Assembly: GCA_024330185.1 (NCBI GenBank)
Contig: JANDLV010000014.1
Location: 1 to 64,000 of the forward strand
Direction of reading: 5' to 3'
DNA length: 64,000 nucleotides
From: Candidatus Siliceabacter maunaloa
GTDB lineage: Bacteria > Actinomycetota > Thermoleophilia > Solirubrobacterales > Solirubrobacteraceae
Made by a program: the position numbers and the translations under genes
The notes under the pieces: model-generated
What the model was told of the DNA's origin: nothing
The model's input: only the letters and a program-made list of their open reading frames with translations
Database searches by the model: none
Shown: positions 7,810-17,358 of the stretch, piece after piece
Position numbering within the stretch: the stretch's first letter is position 1
Layout: every line of letters begins with the position of its first letter

Positions 7810-9281
7810 GCACGGGGGCCGCCCCACTCGTCCTGGTCTCCAACCGGGGGCCGGTCACCTTCGCCGACGACGGCGAGGTCAAGCGCGGCACGGGCGGGCT
7901 GGTCACGGCGTTGACGGGGCTGGCCTCCCATCGCGAGGCGACGTGGATCGCCTCGACGTTGACCGAGGGCGACGAGCGCAAGACGCGCGAGGAGGGCGGA
8001 CGCCCCTTCGAGGTGCGCTCCCCGGCCGGGGGCGAGTTCCGGGTGCGCCTCGTGCGCTCCGACCCCGAGGCCTACGAGCGCTTCTACAGCGTGTTCGCCA
8101 ACCCGATGCTGTGGTTCATCCAGCATTACCTATGGGACATCTCCAACGCGCCGGACATCCGCCGCGAGGAGGTCGAGGCCTTCGAGTACGGCTACAACGT
8201 GGTCAACGACGACCTCGCCCACGCGGTCGTGGAGGAGATCGAGGGGCTGGACCAGCCGATGGTCATGGTCCACGACTACCATCTGTACACGCTGCCGGCG
8301 CTCGTGCGTCGCGCCCGGCCGGACGTCTTCCTCCACCACTTCATCCACATCCCGTGGACCCAGCCCGACGCGTGGCGCGTGCTGCCCCGCAGCATCCGCG
8401 GCGAGATCTTCCACGGGCTGCTGGCCAACGACATCATCGGCTTCCACACGCGGTCCTACCGGTGGAACTTCCTGCAGTGCTGCCGCGATCTGCTCCCCGA
8501 GGTGGAGGTCGACTTCGAGCGGGGTGTGGTGCACGCCGGCGACGACCGGGAGGTGTGGGTGCGCGCCTATCCGCTGCCCATCGACGCACAGGCGACCCGC
8601 AACGTCGCGCGCAGCGCCCGGACCAAGCGCTTCGAGAGCACGCTGCTGGAGCGCCGGCGCGACCACCTGATCCTGCGCGTCGACCGCGCCGACCTGTCCA
8701 AGAACGTGCTGCGCGGGTTCAGCGCGTTCGATCTCTTCCTCGAGCAGCATCCCGAGTTCGTCGAGCGGATCACCTTCATGGCCCAGCTCATGCCCTCGCG
8801 GACCGACGTGCCCGAGTACGCGGAGTACCTGGAGCGCATCGAGGCGCTGGTCGCGGTGGTCAACCACCGCCACGGGACGCCGGACTGGATGCCCATCCAG
8901 CTCAAGCTGCGCGACGACCTCGAGGAGGCGATGGCCTCCTACAAGCACTACGACGTGCTCATGGTCAACGCGATGTTCGACGGGATGAACCTGGTGGCCA
9001 AGGAGGGGCCGCTGGTCAACGAGCGCGACGGCGTGTCGATCCTGTCGGAGAACACCGGCGCCCACGAGGAGCTGGGCGAGTTCGCGCTGAGCGTGAACCC
9101 GTTCGACATCCAGGAGACCGCGGACTCCATCCACACGGCGCTCACCATGACCCCCGACGAGCGCGCGCGCCGCGCGCGGGGCCTGCTGGAGACCGTCACC
9201 GCCCGCGAGCCGGGCGACTGGATCGACGAGCAGCTCGACGACATCCGCTCCAAGCGGTCGGGGGAGGAGGCGCAGGGCTGA
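7806..9281 (+). CDS. otsA: Trehalose-6-phosphate synthase-like GT20 enzyme
   Basis: OtsA transfers glucose from an NDP-glucose to glucose-6-phosphate. This 491-residue protein has GT20 hallmarks in order: LVLVSNRGPV at the N-terminus, HDYHLYTLPALVRR, HHFIHIPWTQPDAWRVLP, DIIGFHTRSYRWNF, RVDRADLSKNVLRGF (lysine kept; the usual Tyr-Thr is Leu-Ser), DGMNLVAKEG and SENTGAHEELG. The divergent PWTQPDAW and DLSKN segments place it in an actinobacterial OtsA-like subgroup, so exact substrates are uncertain. The start is a TTG overlapping the treT stop. No trehalose-6-phosphate phosphatase gene is nearby. Confidence 0.8.
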   Translation: MSTGAAPLVLVSNRGPVTFADDGEVKRGTGGLVTALTGLASHREATWIASTLTEGDERKTREEGGRPFEVRSPAGGEFRVRLVRSDPEAYERFYSVFANPMLWFIQHYLWDISNAPDIRREEVEAFEYGYNVVNDDLAHAVVEEIEGLDQPMVMVHDYHLYTLPALVRRARPDVFLHHFIHIPWTQPDAWRVLPRSIRGEIFHGLLANDIIGFHTRSYRWNFLQCCRDLLPEVEVDFERGVVHAGDDREVWVRAYPLPIDAQATRNVARSARTKRFESTLLERRRDHLILRVDRADLSKNVLRGFSAFDLFLEQHPEFVERITFMAQLMPSRTDVPEYAEYLERIEALVAVVNHRHGTPDWMPIQLKLRDDLEEAMASYKHYDVLMVNAMFDGMNLVAKEGPLVNERDGVSILSENTGAHEELGEFALSVNPFDIQETADSIHTALTMTPDERARRARGLLETVTAREPGDWIDEQLDDIRSKRSGEEAQG

Positions 9282-9304
9282 GCGACACGCACCCCCGAGG
9301 GGGT

Positions 9305-9949
9305 CTATTCGAAGCCGAACTCGTCCTCGACGGGTTCGGCGGGCGGCGGGGAGGGCCGAGCAGCGGGGGCAGGCGACGAGGGTCGGGAGGGCGTCGGTGC
9401 GGGCGCGGAGGGCCGGCGCGGCGCTGGCGCTGGCGCTGGCGCGGGAGGTCGAGCAGGCGAGGGAGCAGGAGCCGGCGCTCCGCGAGCACTCGAGCCGCCC
9501 GAGCCACCGGGCGCACGATGCTCACGACCACCGCCCGAGCCTCCGCCCGAGCTGCCGCCCTCACCGCCTTCCCGGCCCGAACCACCGCCCCCGCCGCGCT
9601 CGCCTTCGCCGCTCGAGCGACCACCAGCCTCCTCTAGTTCACCGCTCTCGCGGCCCGAACCACGCCCCGCCTCGCGGTCGCCGTCGCCGCCCCAGCCCTC
9701 GGCCTCCGTCTCCTCACCCCCACCCGCGCCCAACTCCACCTCAGTTCCCTCGAACTCCCCGCCCTCCGCCTCCTCCTCCGCCGGCGCCACGGCCAGCGGC
9801 TTCGGCGGCGGTGGCGGCAGCGCGGGCTCGGAGGGGGTCAACCGGGGCCATGCGACGACGAGCACGACGGCGGCGAGCAGCACGAGCGCCCGGGCGACGT
9901 TGCCCCAGCGGATGCGCGCGCCCAGCGACGCAAGACGATCGGGATCCAT
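9305..9949 (-). CDS. Low-complexity single-pass membrane protein
   Basis: A 214-residue protein with a short cytoplasmic start (MDPDRLASLGARIRWG), one membrane helix (about 19-38), then a proline run. A long acidic Gly/Glu/Ser-rich segment (about 60-150) leads into a Pro/Ala/Arg/Ser-rich tail ending EDEFGFE. Nothing resembles a folded catalytic domain. It could be a wall-spanning stalk or an extended surface polypeptide. It converges on otsA and diverges from rpsF. The ATG at 9949 puts the helix at a normal distance from the N-terminus. The opposite strand is also open, but its composition gives no protein family. Confidence 0.55.
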   Translation of the reverse strand: MDPDRLASLGARIRWGNVARALVLLAAVVLVVAWPRLTPSEPALPPPPPKPLAVAPAEEEAEGGEFEGTEVELGAGGGEETEAEGWGGDGDREAGRGSGRESGELEEAGGRSSGEGERGGGGGSGREGGEGGSSGGGSGGGREHRAPGGSGGSSARGAPAPAPSPARPPAPAPAPAPRRPSAPAPTPSRPSSPAPAARPSPPPAEPVEDEFGFE

Positions 9950-10032
9950 GCCCTCCCCTAGGCGCGCGGGACCCATCGTTCGCCCCCCTCGCGGAGGATC
10001 CGCGGTCCCACCGCTATCATCCGACGCCGCCC

Positions 10033-10416
10033 ATGGCCCTTCCCGCACCCGTCTACGACCTCGTCCTCCTGCTCGACCCGCGGGCCGAGGACGCCCAGCG
10101 CGAGAAGGTGGCCGACGACGCGGCGCGGATCATCGGTGACGGCGGAACCATCGTCGAGAACCAGGCGTGGGGCAAGCGGGCGATGGCCTACGAGGTGGAC
10201 CACCAGAAGGAAGCGGAGTATCACCTGATCCAGTTCGAGGCGCCGCGCGAGACCATCGAGTCGCTGGACCGGGCGCTGCACATCGCCGACGGTGTCGTGC
10301 GCTACCGGATCATCAAGCTGCCGCTGGACGCACCGGCCCCCACGCCGCTGGGTGCCGCCGTGCCCGAGCCGGCCCCCGCCGAGCGGTCGGACCGCTCCGA
10401 GCGCTCCGAGCGCTGA
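10033..10416 (+). CDS. rpsF: 30S ribosomal protein S6
   Basis: S6 binds the central domain of 16S rRNA as a heterodimer with S18. The first 95 residues are a normal S6 fold (YDLVLLLDPRAED, WGKRAMAYEVDHQKEAEYHL, VVRYRIIKL). A 30-residue Pro/Ala then Ser-Asp/Glu-Arg tail extends the protein to 127 residues. The ATG at 10033 gives MALPAPVYDL. ssb follows after 181 bp. S18 (rpsR), usually next to ssb, is not encoded in this window. Confidence 0.95.
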   Translation: MALPAPVYDLVLLLDPRAEDAQREKVADDAARIIGDGGTIVENQAWGKRAMAYEVDHQKEAEYHLIQFEAPRETIESLDRALHIADGVVRYRIIKLPLDAPAPTPLGAAVPEPAPAERSDRSERSER

Positions 10417-10597
10417 GACGCCCCTCCGTCGAGGCCGTCTCGGCCCCACCGTGAGGCGGGCTTCGTGACGTCCGACCCCCGCTCTGTCACGTCCCTGCGA
10501 CGAAAGCGCGGAGGATGCGGCACCCACGGCCGTGGCCGCCGGAACCGGGTCTAGACTCGCCCGACGACTTCAGAACCGTCCGAAAGGAGTGGTGGAA

Positions 10598-11080
10598 ATG
10601 GCCGCCACGAACATCAACCGGGTCATCCTGACCGGCAACCTCACACGCGATCCCGAGCTGCGCTCCACCGGCGGCGGGACCAGCGTCTGCAGCCTGCGCC
10701 TCGCCGTCAACACGCGGCGCAAGAACAACCAGTCCGGCGAGTGGGAGGACAAGGCGAACTTCTTCGACATCACCGTCTGGGGCGCCCAGGGCGAGAACTG
10801 CAGCCGCTTCCTCAGCAAGGGTCGTCCGGTCGCCATCGACGGTCGCCTGGAGTGGCGCGAGTGGCAGGACAAGGACACCGGCCAGAACCGCCAGAAGATC
10901 GACGTCATCGCCGACTCGGTCCAGTTCCTCGGCGGCGGCCGGGAGGAGGGCCAGTCCAGCGGCAACGGCGGCGGGTTCGCACCCCGCTCGGACATCCCGG
11001 CCGATACCAGCGACTTCGCCGGCGCGCCGACCGGCGGCAGCCGCGACAGCTCGCCCCCCGACGACGACATCCCGTTCTGA
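10598..11080 (+). CDS. ssb: Single-stranded DNA-binding protein
   Basis: SSB coats single-stranded DNA and recruits repair and replication partners. The protein is 160 residues: an OB fold (about 1-112; NRVILTGNLTRDPELRST, VCSLRLAVNTRR, FFDITVWG, SRFLSKGRPVAIDGRLEW), a short Gly/Ser linker and the acidic tip DDDIPF that docks partners. A strong ribosome-binding site (AAAGGAG) precedes the ATG at 10598. Its position downstream of rpsF is the conserved bacterial order. Confidence 0.96.
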   Translation: MAATNINRVILTGNLTRDPELRSTGGGTSVCSLRLAVNTRRKNNQSGEWEDKANFFDITVWGAQGENCSRFLSKGRPVAIDGRLEWREWQDKDTGQNRQKIDVIADSVQFLGGGREEGQSSGNGGGFAPRSDIPADTSDFAGAPTGGSRDSSPPDDDIPF

Positions 11081-11430
11081 TATCGCGTGACGCTTGTCAA
11101 GGGTGCACTTGGATCGAGCCTCTGCTGTGCGGGGCTCGATCTGCGTCTGAGGGCGACTGGGTTGCTCCGGGGCCCGTCGCCGCGGCGGTGCTCCCTGGGG
11201 GAACCGGCCGGAGGAACCAGGCGAGCCGACATCGATGGTCAGCCGGGTGTGGCTGAGCCGGCTTTGGTGATCGACCGCAGGCGCCGCTTGGCGTCGGTCG
11301 TCTGTCCGGCTGATGAGGTGCTGACCTTCTCGCGACCACCGGACAAAGGCCGGCGCGCCCGGGGCGTTCAGTCGCATCGCGTTGACTCGGTCCGGGTAGC
11401 CTAAGAGCCGTTCGGCGATGGCTCGCACGC
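11081..11430 (+). other. Gene-poor gap after ssb
   Basis: About 350 bp between ssb and a small membrane ORF. Open frames exist on both strands, but their translations are Arg/Pro/Ser-rich and show no protein-like pattern. This is where rpsR would be expected from conserved gene order; I see no S18-like sequence in any frame. No hairpin with a T-run was found. Confidence 0.5.
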
Positions 11431-11598
11431 GTGCTGTTCGTCGCCGCCCTGGCTGTATGGGCCTGGGGCGTCGCCCTCATCGCGGCGGGCGACACCGAGC
11501 GCGGCCTGGCCATCGGCGTGCCAGCCGGCTTTGTGCTGCTTGCCTACGGCTGGATCAGGTCGGGCTTCTGGCTGCCTGACGGCGGCGGCGGGCCCTGA
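11431..11598 (+). CDS. Possible small two-helix membrane protein
   Basis: A 55-residue ORF from a GTG start: MLFVAALAVWAWGVALIAAG forms one hydrophobic helix, TERGLAIGV a short polar turn, then PAGFVLLAYGWIRSGFWLP a second. Codon use matches the genome (nearly all G/C in third position). A hydrophobic two-helix pattern is unlikely by chance in a region whose other frames look random. No clear ribosome-binding site precedes it and no family is recognised. Confidence 0.45.
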   Translation: MLFVAALAVWAWGVALIAAGDTERGLAIGVPAGFVLLAYGWIRSGFWLPDGGGGP

Positions 11599-11851
11599 CC
11601 GACCGCCTCCAGCAGCACACCCGACTGGGTGGTGGCCCGGGCCCAGACCCGCGGACGAGCTGCCAGCCGCGGCCCTCGACTGCAGCCGCGTCGGCGACCG
11701 AACACCACACGACCAGGGGCGAAGCGCCCGTCTCACCCGCCATACGTTCTAGCGCTAGCGGCGCGGGCGCGCCGCTAGCCGGCCCCGCCCGGGCGGTCCC
11801 CGCGACGACTGTCCGGGCCGCCGCCCGCGGCCCTGGCATGCTGGCACGATC

Positions 11852-12358
11852 ATGCCGGTCGTACGTCCCGCGCGTCCCGACGACGCCGAGGCCTTCGCCA
11901 TGGTCATCGCCGCGGTGGCCGACGAGGGCGACTCCATCCTCACGGAGGCGCCGGTCGACGTCCCCGGGTTCTCCCTGCGCGTCCGCCAGACCATCCGCGA
12001 CCCCGATCATGTGCTGTTGGTGCTCGTAGAGGACGACGGGGTGGTGGGGTGCCTCGGGCTGCACCCGACGAACGCCGAGGGCGTCAGCACGCTGGGCATG
12101 GCGGTGCTGGAGGACAGCCGCGGGCGCGGCGGAGGCAGCGCCCTGCTGGACGCGGCTCTGGGGGCGGCCCGCGAACGGGGCATCCACAAGGTCGAGCTCG
12201 AGGTCTTCTGCGAGAACGCGCGGGCCATCGGCCTGTACGCCTCGCGCGGCTTCGCCGTGGAGGGCGTGCGCCGCGAGCACCACCTGCGCCAGGACGGCAG
12301 CCGGCGCTCCACCCTGCTGATGGCCCTGCTGGCCGGCGAGGGCGCCGCCAGGCGGTGA
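11852..12358 (+). CDS. GNAT family N-acetyltransferase
   Basis: A 168-residue acetyl-CoA-dependent acetyltransferase. The GNAT fold is seen from the N-terminal VVRPARPDDAEAFA, the central strand TLGMAVLEDSRGRGGGSALL containing the acetyl-CoA loop (RGRGGG), the helix GIHKVELEVFCENARAIGLY and the final AVEGVRREHHLRQDG segment. The substrate is unknown; the last motif is reminiscent of RimJ/PhnO-like members that act on amines. The coding end overlaps repeat B copy 2, which supplies its last residues and stop. It occupies the place between ssb and rplI where rpsR normally sits. Confidence 0.85.
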   Translation: MPVVRPARPDDAEAFAMVIAAVADEGDSILTEAPVDVPGFSLRVRQTIRDPDHVLLVLVEDDGVVGCLGLHPTNAEGVSTLGMAVLEDSRGRGGGSALLDAALGAARERGIHKVELEVFCENARAIGLYASRGFAVEGVRREHHLRQDGSRRSTLLMALLAGEGAARR

Positions 12359-12406
12359 TCGACGGCCGATCCAGACGAGTGCGGACTTGCAGGATGGGCC
12401 ACTAGG
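12344..12406 (+). repeat. Dispersed repeat family B, copy 2
   Basis: A 63-bp copy of the element at 158-220, differing at four positions by hand alignment. It begins inside the last codons of the GNAT gene, supplies its stop, and ends 8 bp before the rplI start. It therefore forms the whole leader of rplI. Confidence 0.75.
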
Positions 12407-12414
12407 ATGGACGG

Positions 12415-12867
12415 ATGCCCCAGGTGATCCTTCTCAAGGACGTCGAGCAGCTCGGCGCGCGCGGCGAGGTCGTCGATGTCTCGAAGGGCTACCTGCGCAA
12501 CTTCCTGGTCCCGCGCAAGCTCGCCCAGCCCGCGACGAAGGGGTTGGTCGACGCCGCGCGCAACCGTCAGGAGGCCGCCGAGCGGGCCCGCGTCCAGGCC
12601 AGCGCACGCTCCGAGGAGAGCGCCGCACTGCTGGCCCGCACCGTCCTGACCCTGCCCCACCAAGCCGGTGACGACGGCCGCCTGTTCGGCTCGGTGACCA
12701 ACGCCGACATCGCCGACGCCATCCAGGAGGCGCGCGGGATCACCGTCGACCGCCGCAAGGTCCACCTCGAGGAGCCGATCAAGAACGTCGGCACCTACAT
12801 GGTCGTCGTCGAGCTCGACGGCGGCGCCACGGCCACGGTGAAGACCATGGTCGTCGAGCAGTCCTAG
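12415..12867 (+). CDS. rplI: 50S ribosomal protein L9
   Basis: L9 binds 23S rRNA near the L1 stalk. The 150-residue protein has the signature N-terminal domain (VILLKDVEQLGARGEVVDVS, KGYLRNFLVPRKLA), the long connecting helix rich in Ala/Arg/Glu (about 45-75) and the C-terminal domain (GRLFGSVTNADIADAI, GTYMVVVELDGG). The ATG start lies directly downstream of repeat B copy 2. dnaB follows 211 bp later, the usual rplI-dnaB neighbourhood. I found no gene in that gap. Confidence 0.96.
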   Translation: MPQVILLKDVEQLGARGEVVDVSKGYLRNFLVPRKLAQPATKGLVDAARNRQEAAERARVQASARSEESAALLARTVLTLPHQAGDDGRLFGSVTNADIADAIQEARGITVDRRKVHLEEPIKNVGTYMVVVELDGGATATVKTMVVEQS

Positions 12868-13078
12868 AGCCCGGACGACCGGCGCAGAGCCTCTCGCGGG
12901 GCCGAACGCGGCTCAGCGCAGCCGCACGACGTTGCCGGTCACCAGCCGCGCCTCGTCAGCGATCCGTCCGGCCTGCGTGGGAACATGCGTTCGTGTCCGA
13001 GGAATCTCCCGCGCTTTGCGAGCTCCATCGCGTGAGCTGGCGATCGACCCCGTGCGAGCGGCCTAAGCTCGCCCGCTG

Positions 13079-14473
13079 GTGAGCGCGCAGGCACCCCATC
13101 CCGGCAACGGCGGTCCCGTCCCCGCGAGCGCGGCGCTGGGCGGCGCCCCACCGCACTCGCTGGAGGCCGAGCAGTCGGTGCTGGGTGCCATCCTGCTCTC
13201 CGAGCGCTCGATCACCCAGGTGGTCATCGAGGAGGGACTGCGGCCCGAGGACTTCTATCGCCGCCGCCACGGCGTCGTCTTCGAGGCCATGCTCGCGCTG
13301 TACGCCGAGAACGAGCCGATCGACGTCCTCACGGTCAACGACCGCCTGCGGGCCCACAGCAATCTCGAGGAGGCCGGCGGGGAGTCCGCGGTCGACGGCC
13401 TCACCGGCGGAGTCCCGGTGGCCGGCAACGCGCGGCGCTATGCCCGCATCGTCAAAGAGCAGGCGCTCCTGCGCGGCGCGCTCACGGCGACCTACGAGAT
13501 CCAGGCCAAGGTCAGCGAACGCGACGGCGCTCCGCGCGACATCGTCGAATGGGCCGAGCGGCGCATGCTCGACGTCGCCCACGACGACCGCCAGAAGGAC
13601 TTCAAGTCCATCGAGGACGTCCTCTTCACCGAGCTGGACAAGCTCGAACGCCTCTCCCGCGAGGGCACCTCCCTCACCGGAACCCCCTCGGGCTTCAAGG
13701 ACCTCGACGACATCACCGGAGGCTTCCAGCCCGGCAACCTCGTGATAATCGCCGGACGTCCGTCCATGGGTAAATCCGCGCTGGTCACCAACATCGCCGA
13801 GAACGTGGCGCTCGACCACAGCAAGCCGGTCGCGCTGTTCAGCCTCGAGATGTCCGAGGCCGAGCTGGCCCAGCGCTTCCTCGCCTCCCGGGCCGACGTC
13901 CCCGGCGACCACCTGCGCAAGGGGCGCGTGAAGGCGAGCAAGTGGTCGAGCGTCGTCGGTGCCTCCAAGCGGCTGGCCGCCGCGCCGCTGTGGATCGACG
14001 ACTCGTCGGACGTCGGTCTGCTCGAGGTCCGCGCCAAGGCGCGCCGGCTGCATCAGCAGCACGAGTTGGGCCTGATCATCATCGACTACCTCCAGCTGCT
14101 GCGCCCCGACGGCTACCAGGACAGCCGCGTGCTGCAGATCGGTGAGATGAGCCGCGGGCTGAAGATCCTGGCCGGCGAGCTCCAGGTCCCCGTCATCGCG
14201 CTCTCCCAGCTGAGCCGGGCTGTGGAGGCTCGTAACCCCAAGACCCCCATGCTGTCCGACCTTCGCGAGTCGGGCAGTCTCGAGCAGGACGCCGACGTGG
14301 TCATGTTCATCTACCGCGACGAGTACTACGACCCGGAGTCCGAACGGCAGGGGGAGGCCGACCTCATCATCGCCAAGCACCGCAGCGGCGGGCTGGGAAC
14401 GGTGCCGCTGGTCTTCCAGAAGGACTTCCCGCGGTTTCGCACGATGCTGCACGATCCGGAGCGCTACGGGTGA
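13079..14473 (+). CDS. dnaB: Replicative DNA helicase
   Basis: DnaB is the hexameric ATPase that unwinds DNA at the fork. The 464-residue protein has an N-terminal helical domain (PHSLEAEQSVLGAIL, EDFYRRRHGVVFEAM) and a RecA-like motor domain with Walker A GRPSMGKSAL near 240, ALFSLEMSEAELAQRF, IIIDYLQLLRP (Walker B) and ESGSLEQDADVVMFIYRDE. No intein is present. The start is GTG at 13079, and its stop overlaps the GTG of the helicase-loader gene. Confidence 0.96.
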   Translation: MSAQAPHPGNGGPVPASAALGGAPPHSLEAEQSVLGAILLSERSITQVVIEEGLRPEDFYRRRHGVVFEAMLALYAENEPIDVLTVNDRLRAHSNLEEAGGESAVDGLTGGVPVAGNARRYARIVKEQALLRGALTATYEIQAKVSERDGAPRDIVEWAERRMLDVAHDDRQKDFKSIEDVLFTELDKLERLSREGTSLTGTPSGFKDLDDITGGFQPGNLVIIAGRPSMGKSALVTNIAENVALDHSKPVALFSLEMSEAELAQRFLASRADVPGDHLRKGRVKASKWSSVVGASKRLAAAPLWIDDSSDVGLLEVRAKARRLHQQHELGLIIIDYLQLLRPDGYQDSRVLQIGEMSRGLKILAGELQVPVIALSQLSRAVEARNPKTPMLSDLRESGSLEQDADVVMFIYRDEYYDPESERQGEADLIIAKHRSGGLGTVPLVFQKDFPRFRTMLHDPERYG

Positions 14474-15189
14474 GCGAGGAGGCCTGCCCCTACGGCAAGT
14501 GCGACGGGTCGGGGTTCGTCGACGACCCGGAGACGCGCACGGCCGCTCCCTGCCGGTGCCGGCCGGCGCGGGTGGCCCGGTCGAGGTCGCGGTCGCTCTC
14601 GGCGGTCATCCCGCGCAAGTACCGCGGCGTGTCCTTCGATCGCCCGCCGGTGACCGACATGGCCCAGGCGCAGGTGGCGGTGGTGCGCCGGTTCGTGCGC
14701 GACCTGGAGGCCAACCTCGACGCCGGCCGCGGGCTGTGGCTCTTCGGGGACGTCGGGACGGGCAAGACGACGCTGGCCATGCTGGTGTCGCGAGGCGCGC
14801 TGGAGGCGCAGCGCAGCGTGGCCATCTACTCGCTGCCCCGGTTGCTGGCCGAGATCCGCACGACCTTCGACCCCGACGGCGACCGTTCGTACACGGAACT
14901 GCTCGACCGCCTGGCCGCCGTCGACCTGCTGCATATCGACGACGTGGGCGCGGAGCGCACGAGCCCGTGGGTGCTCGAGCAGCTCTACGCCATGATCAAC
15001 GCCCGCTACGAGGAGCAGCGCTCGGTGGTCATCACCACCAACCTCGAGCGCGACGCGCTGGGCGAGCAGATCGGCGAGCGGACCGTCTCGCGCCTGGAGG
15101 AGATGTGCGAGGTGCTGCCGCTCTTCGGCGCTGACGCCCGGCGCTACGACCCGGCACGCAGCGGGTCCGCGACGGGCGCGGCTCGGTAA
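14470..15189 (+). CDS. DnaC/DnaI-like AAA+ helicase loader
   Basis: A 239-residue AAA+ ATPase starting at a GTG that overlaps the dnaB stop. An N-terminal cysteine cluster (CPYGKCDGSGF then CRC) is probably a zinc-binding unit like that of DnaI. The ATPase core has Walker A GDVGTGKTTLAML near 97, Walker B DLLHIDDVGAER and sensor ITTNLERDAL. It probably loads or stabilises DnaB; the 4-bp overlap supports coupling. Most actinobacteria use DciA instead, which makes this partner notable. A phage-derived ATPase is the alternative. Confidence 0.8.
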   Translation: MSEEACPYGKCDGSGFVDDPETRTAAPCRCRPARVARSRSRSLSAVIPRKYRGVSFDRPPVTDMAQAQVAVVRRFVRDLEANLDAGRGLWLFGDVGTGKTTLAMLVSRGALEAQRSVAIYSLPRLLAEIRTTFDPDGDRSYTELLDRLAAVDLLHIDDVGAERTSPWVLEQLYAMINARYEEQRSVVITTNLERDALGEQIGERTVSRLEEMCEVLPLFGADARRYDPARSGSATGAAR

Positions 15190-15264
15190 AGCCAGAGGGC
15201 CCGCCGACGGCAGCGGGCACCGACGGCGTAGCCGGTGGTCGATGACGGCCGTCGGCACCCCTAA

Positions 15265-16581
<1,317 letters not shown>

Positions 16582-16614
16582 AGGGTCAGTCGCCGTGCGG
16601 TAGTTGGTCCGACT

Positions 16615-16642
16615 GCTTGCTTGGCGCCCCGCCTGAGCAAGC
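16615..16642 (+). terminator. Hairpin downstream of purA
   Basis: GCTTGCT and AGCAAGC arms enclose an inner GGCG/CGCC pairing, 33 bp after the purA stop. There is no following T-run, as is common in very GC-rich genomes. It is a candidate terminator for purA. Confidence 0.45.
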
Positions 16643-16744
16643 GTAACCCGCGCCGGTCAAAGCCTCCAAGTCACCTACGATCATCCACGGAGCCTCGATC
16701 TTATCTCTCATCGGCTTACCCGATGTGTCGTCTGGGCGCCGCGC

Positions 16745-17017
16745 GTCGGGCGCCACAACGCGGTGGACAAGCTCGTCGGGCGTCGCCTGCTCGACGGCGC
16801 GCTGCCGCTCCACGGCCTGGTGCTGTGCGTCAGCGGTCGCCTGTCCTTCGAGCTGGTGCACGAGGCGGTGCGGGTGGGCGCACCCGTGTTGGTCGGCGTC
16901 GGCGCGCCTTCCTCGCTGGCCATCGAGCTGGCCGACGAGCTGGGCCTCACGCTCTGCGGTTCGCTCGCGGCGGGCGCGTCAACGTCTACGCGGGCGGGGG
17001 GCGGGTCGCGAACTGAG
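16745..17017 (+). pseudogene. fdhD C-terminal remnant, frameshifted
   Basis: Translation from 16745 gives [20 protein letters not shown], then a [14 protein letters not shown] region and [20 protein letters not shown]. This is the C-terminal half of FdhD, the sulfurtransferase that activates molybdenum-dependent formate dehydrogenase. After LTLCG the frame is lost: the expected [16 protein letters not shown] continues in another frame, consistent with loss of one T in GGTTC near 16971. The N-terminal half, including its catalytic cysteines, is missing. No formate dehydrogenase genes are nearby. Confidence 0.8.
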
Positions 17018-17049
17018 GGTCGAGGTCCGCCGACCGAGTGGTCTGCAGG

Positions 17050-17358
17050 TCATGCCGCCGCCGTGACCCACTCACGAAAGCGCGAAATCATCAGCGGGAG
17101 CGTTGTCGGCGCACCCGCGCCGTGGAAAACCGCCGCCTCGTCGTCCTTCCACAAGCGCATCCAGCGACCCTCCACCTCAATCTCCTGTGAGGCGAACTCA
17201 ACCTCGCTCAACGCCGTGCTCGCAAGGTCCACGCGCAACGACCAGCCAGGGTTATCGAGCGTCTCTATCGTGATGCCGAATTCGTGCTCCCAATCGCCAT
17301 TGCACTGATGTAGGAACCATTCGCAAAGCCACTCCAGATCAGTCGCCACTATGCTCAC
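17050..17358 (-). CDS. Imm53-family immunity protein
   Basis: A 102-residue cytoplasmic protein with the Imm53 signature in order: [34 protein letters not shown] and a tryptophan-containing WMRLWKDDE segment. Imm53 proteins sit behind polymorphic-toxin C-terminal tips and neutralise them. The GTG start overlaps the stop of the orphan toxin tip upstream, the classic tip-immunity arrangement. It is probably the cognate antidote of that tip rather than of the main RHS protein, which has its own downstream gene. Confidence 0.85.
   Translation of the reverse strand: MSIVATDLEWLCEWFLHQCNGDWEHEFGITIETLDNPGWSLRVDLASTALSEVEFASQEIEVEGRWMRLWKDDEAAVFHGAGAPTTLPLMISRFREWVTAAA

Noticed and set aside
9397-10032. 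Upstream extension of rpsF into a Pro/Arg-rich reading
   Set aside because: S6 homology begins at the ATG at 10033; the extension is antisense to the low-complexity membrane protein gene.
12913-12990. Short minus-strand frame reading like a protein C-terminus (RIADEARLVTGNVVRLR)
   Set aside because: Only about 25 codons, no start, and no family recognised; could be a decayed end but not supportable.
16582-16744. tRNA or riboswitch between purA and the fdhD remnant
   Set aside because: The hairpin there has no cloverleaf arms or conserved riboswitch core; terminator is the simpler reading.
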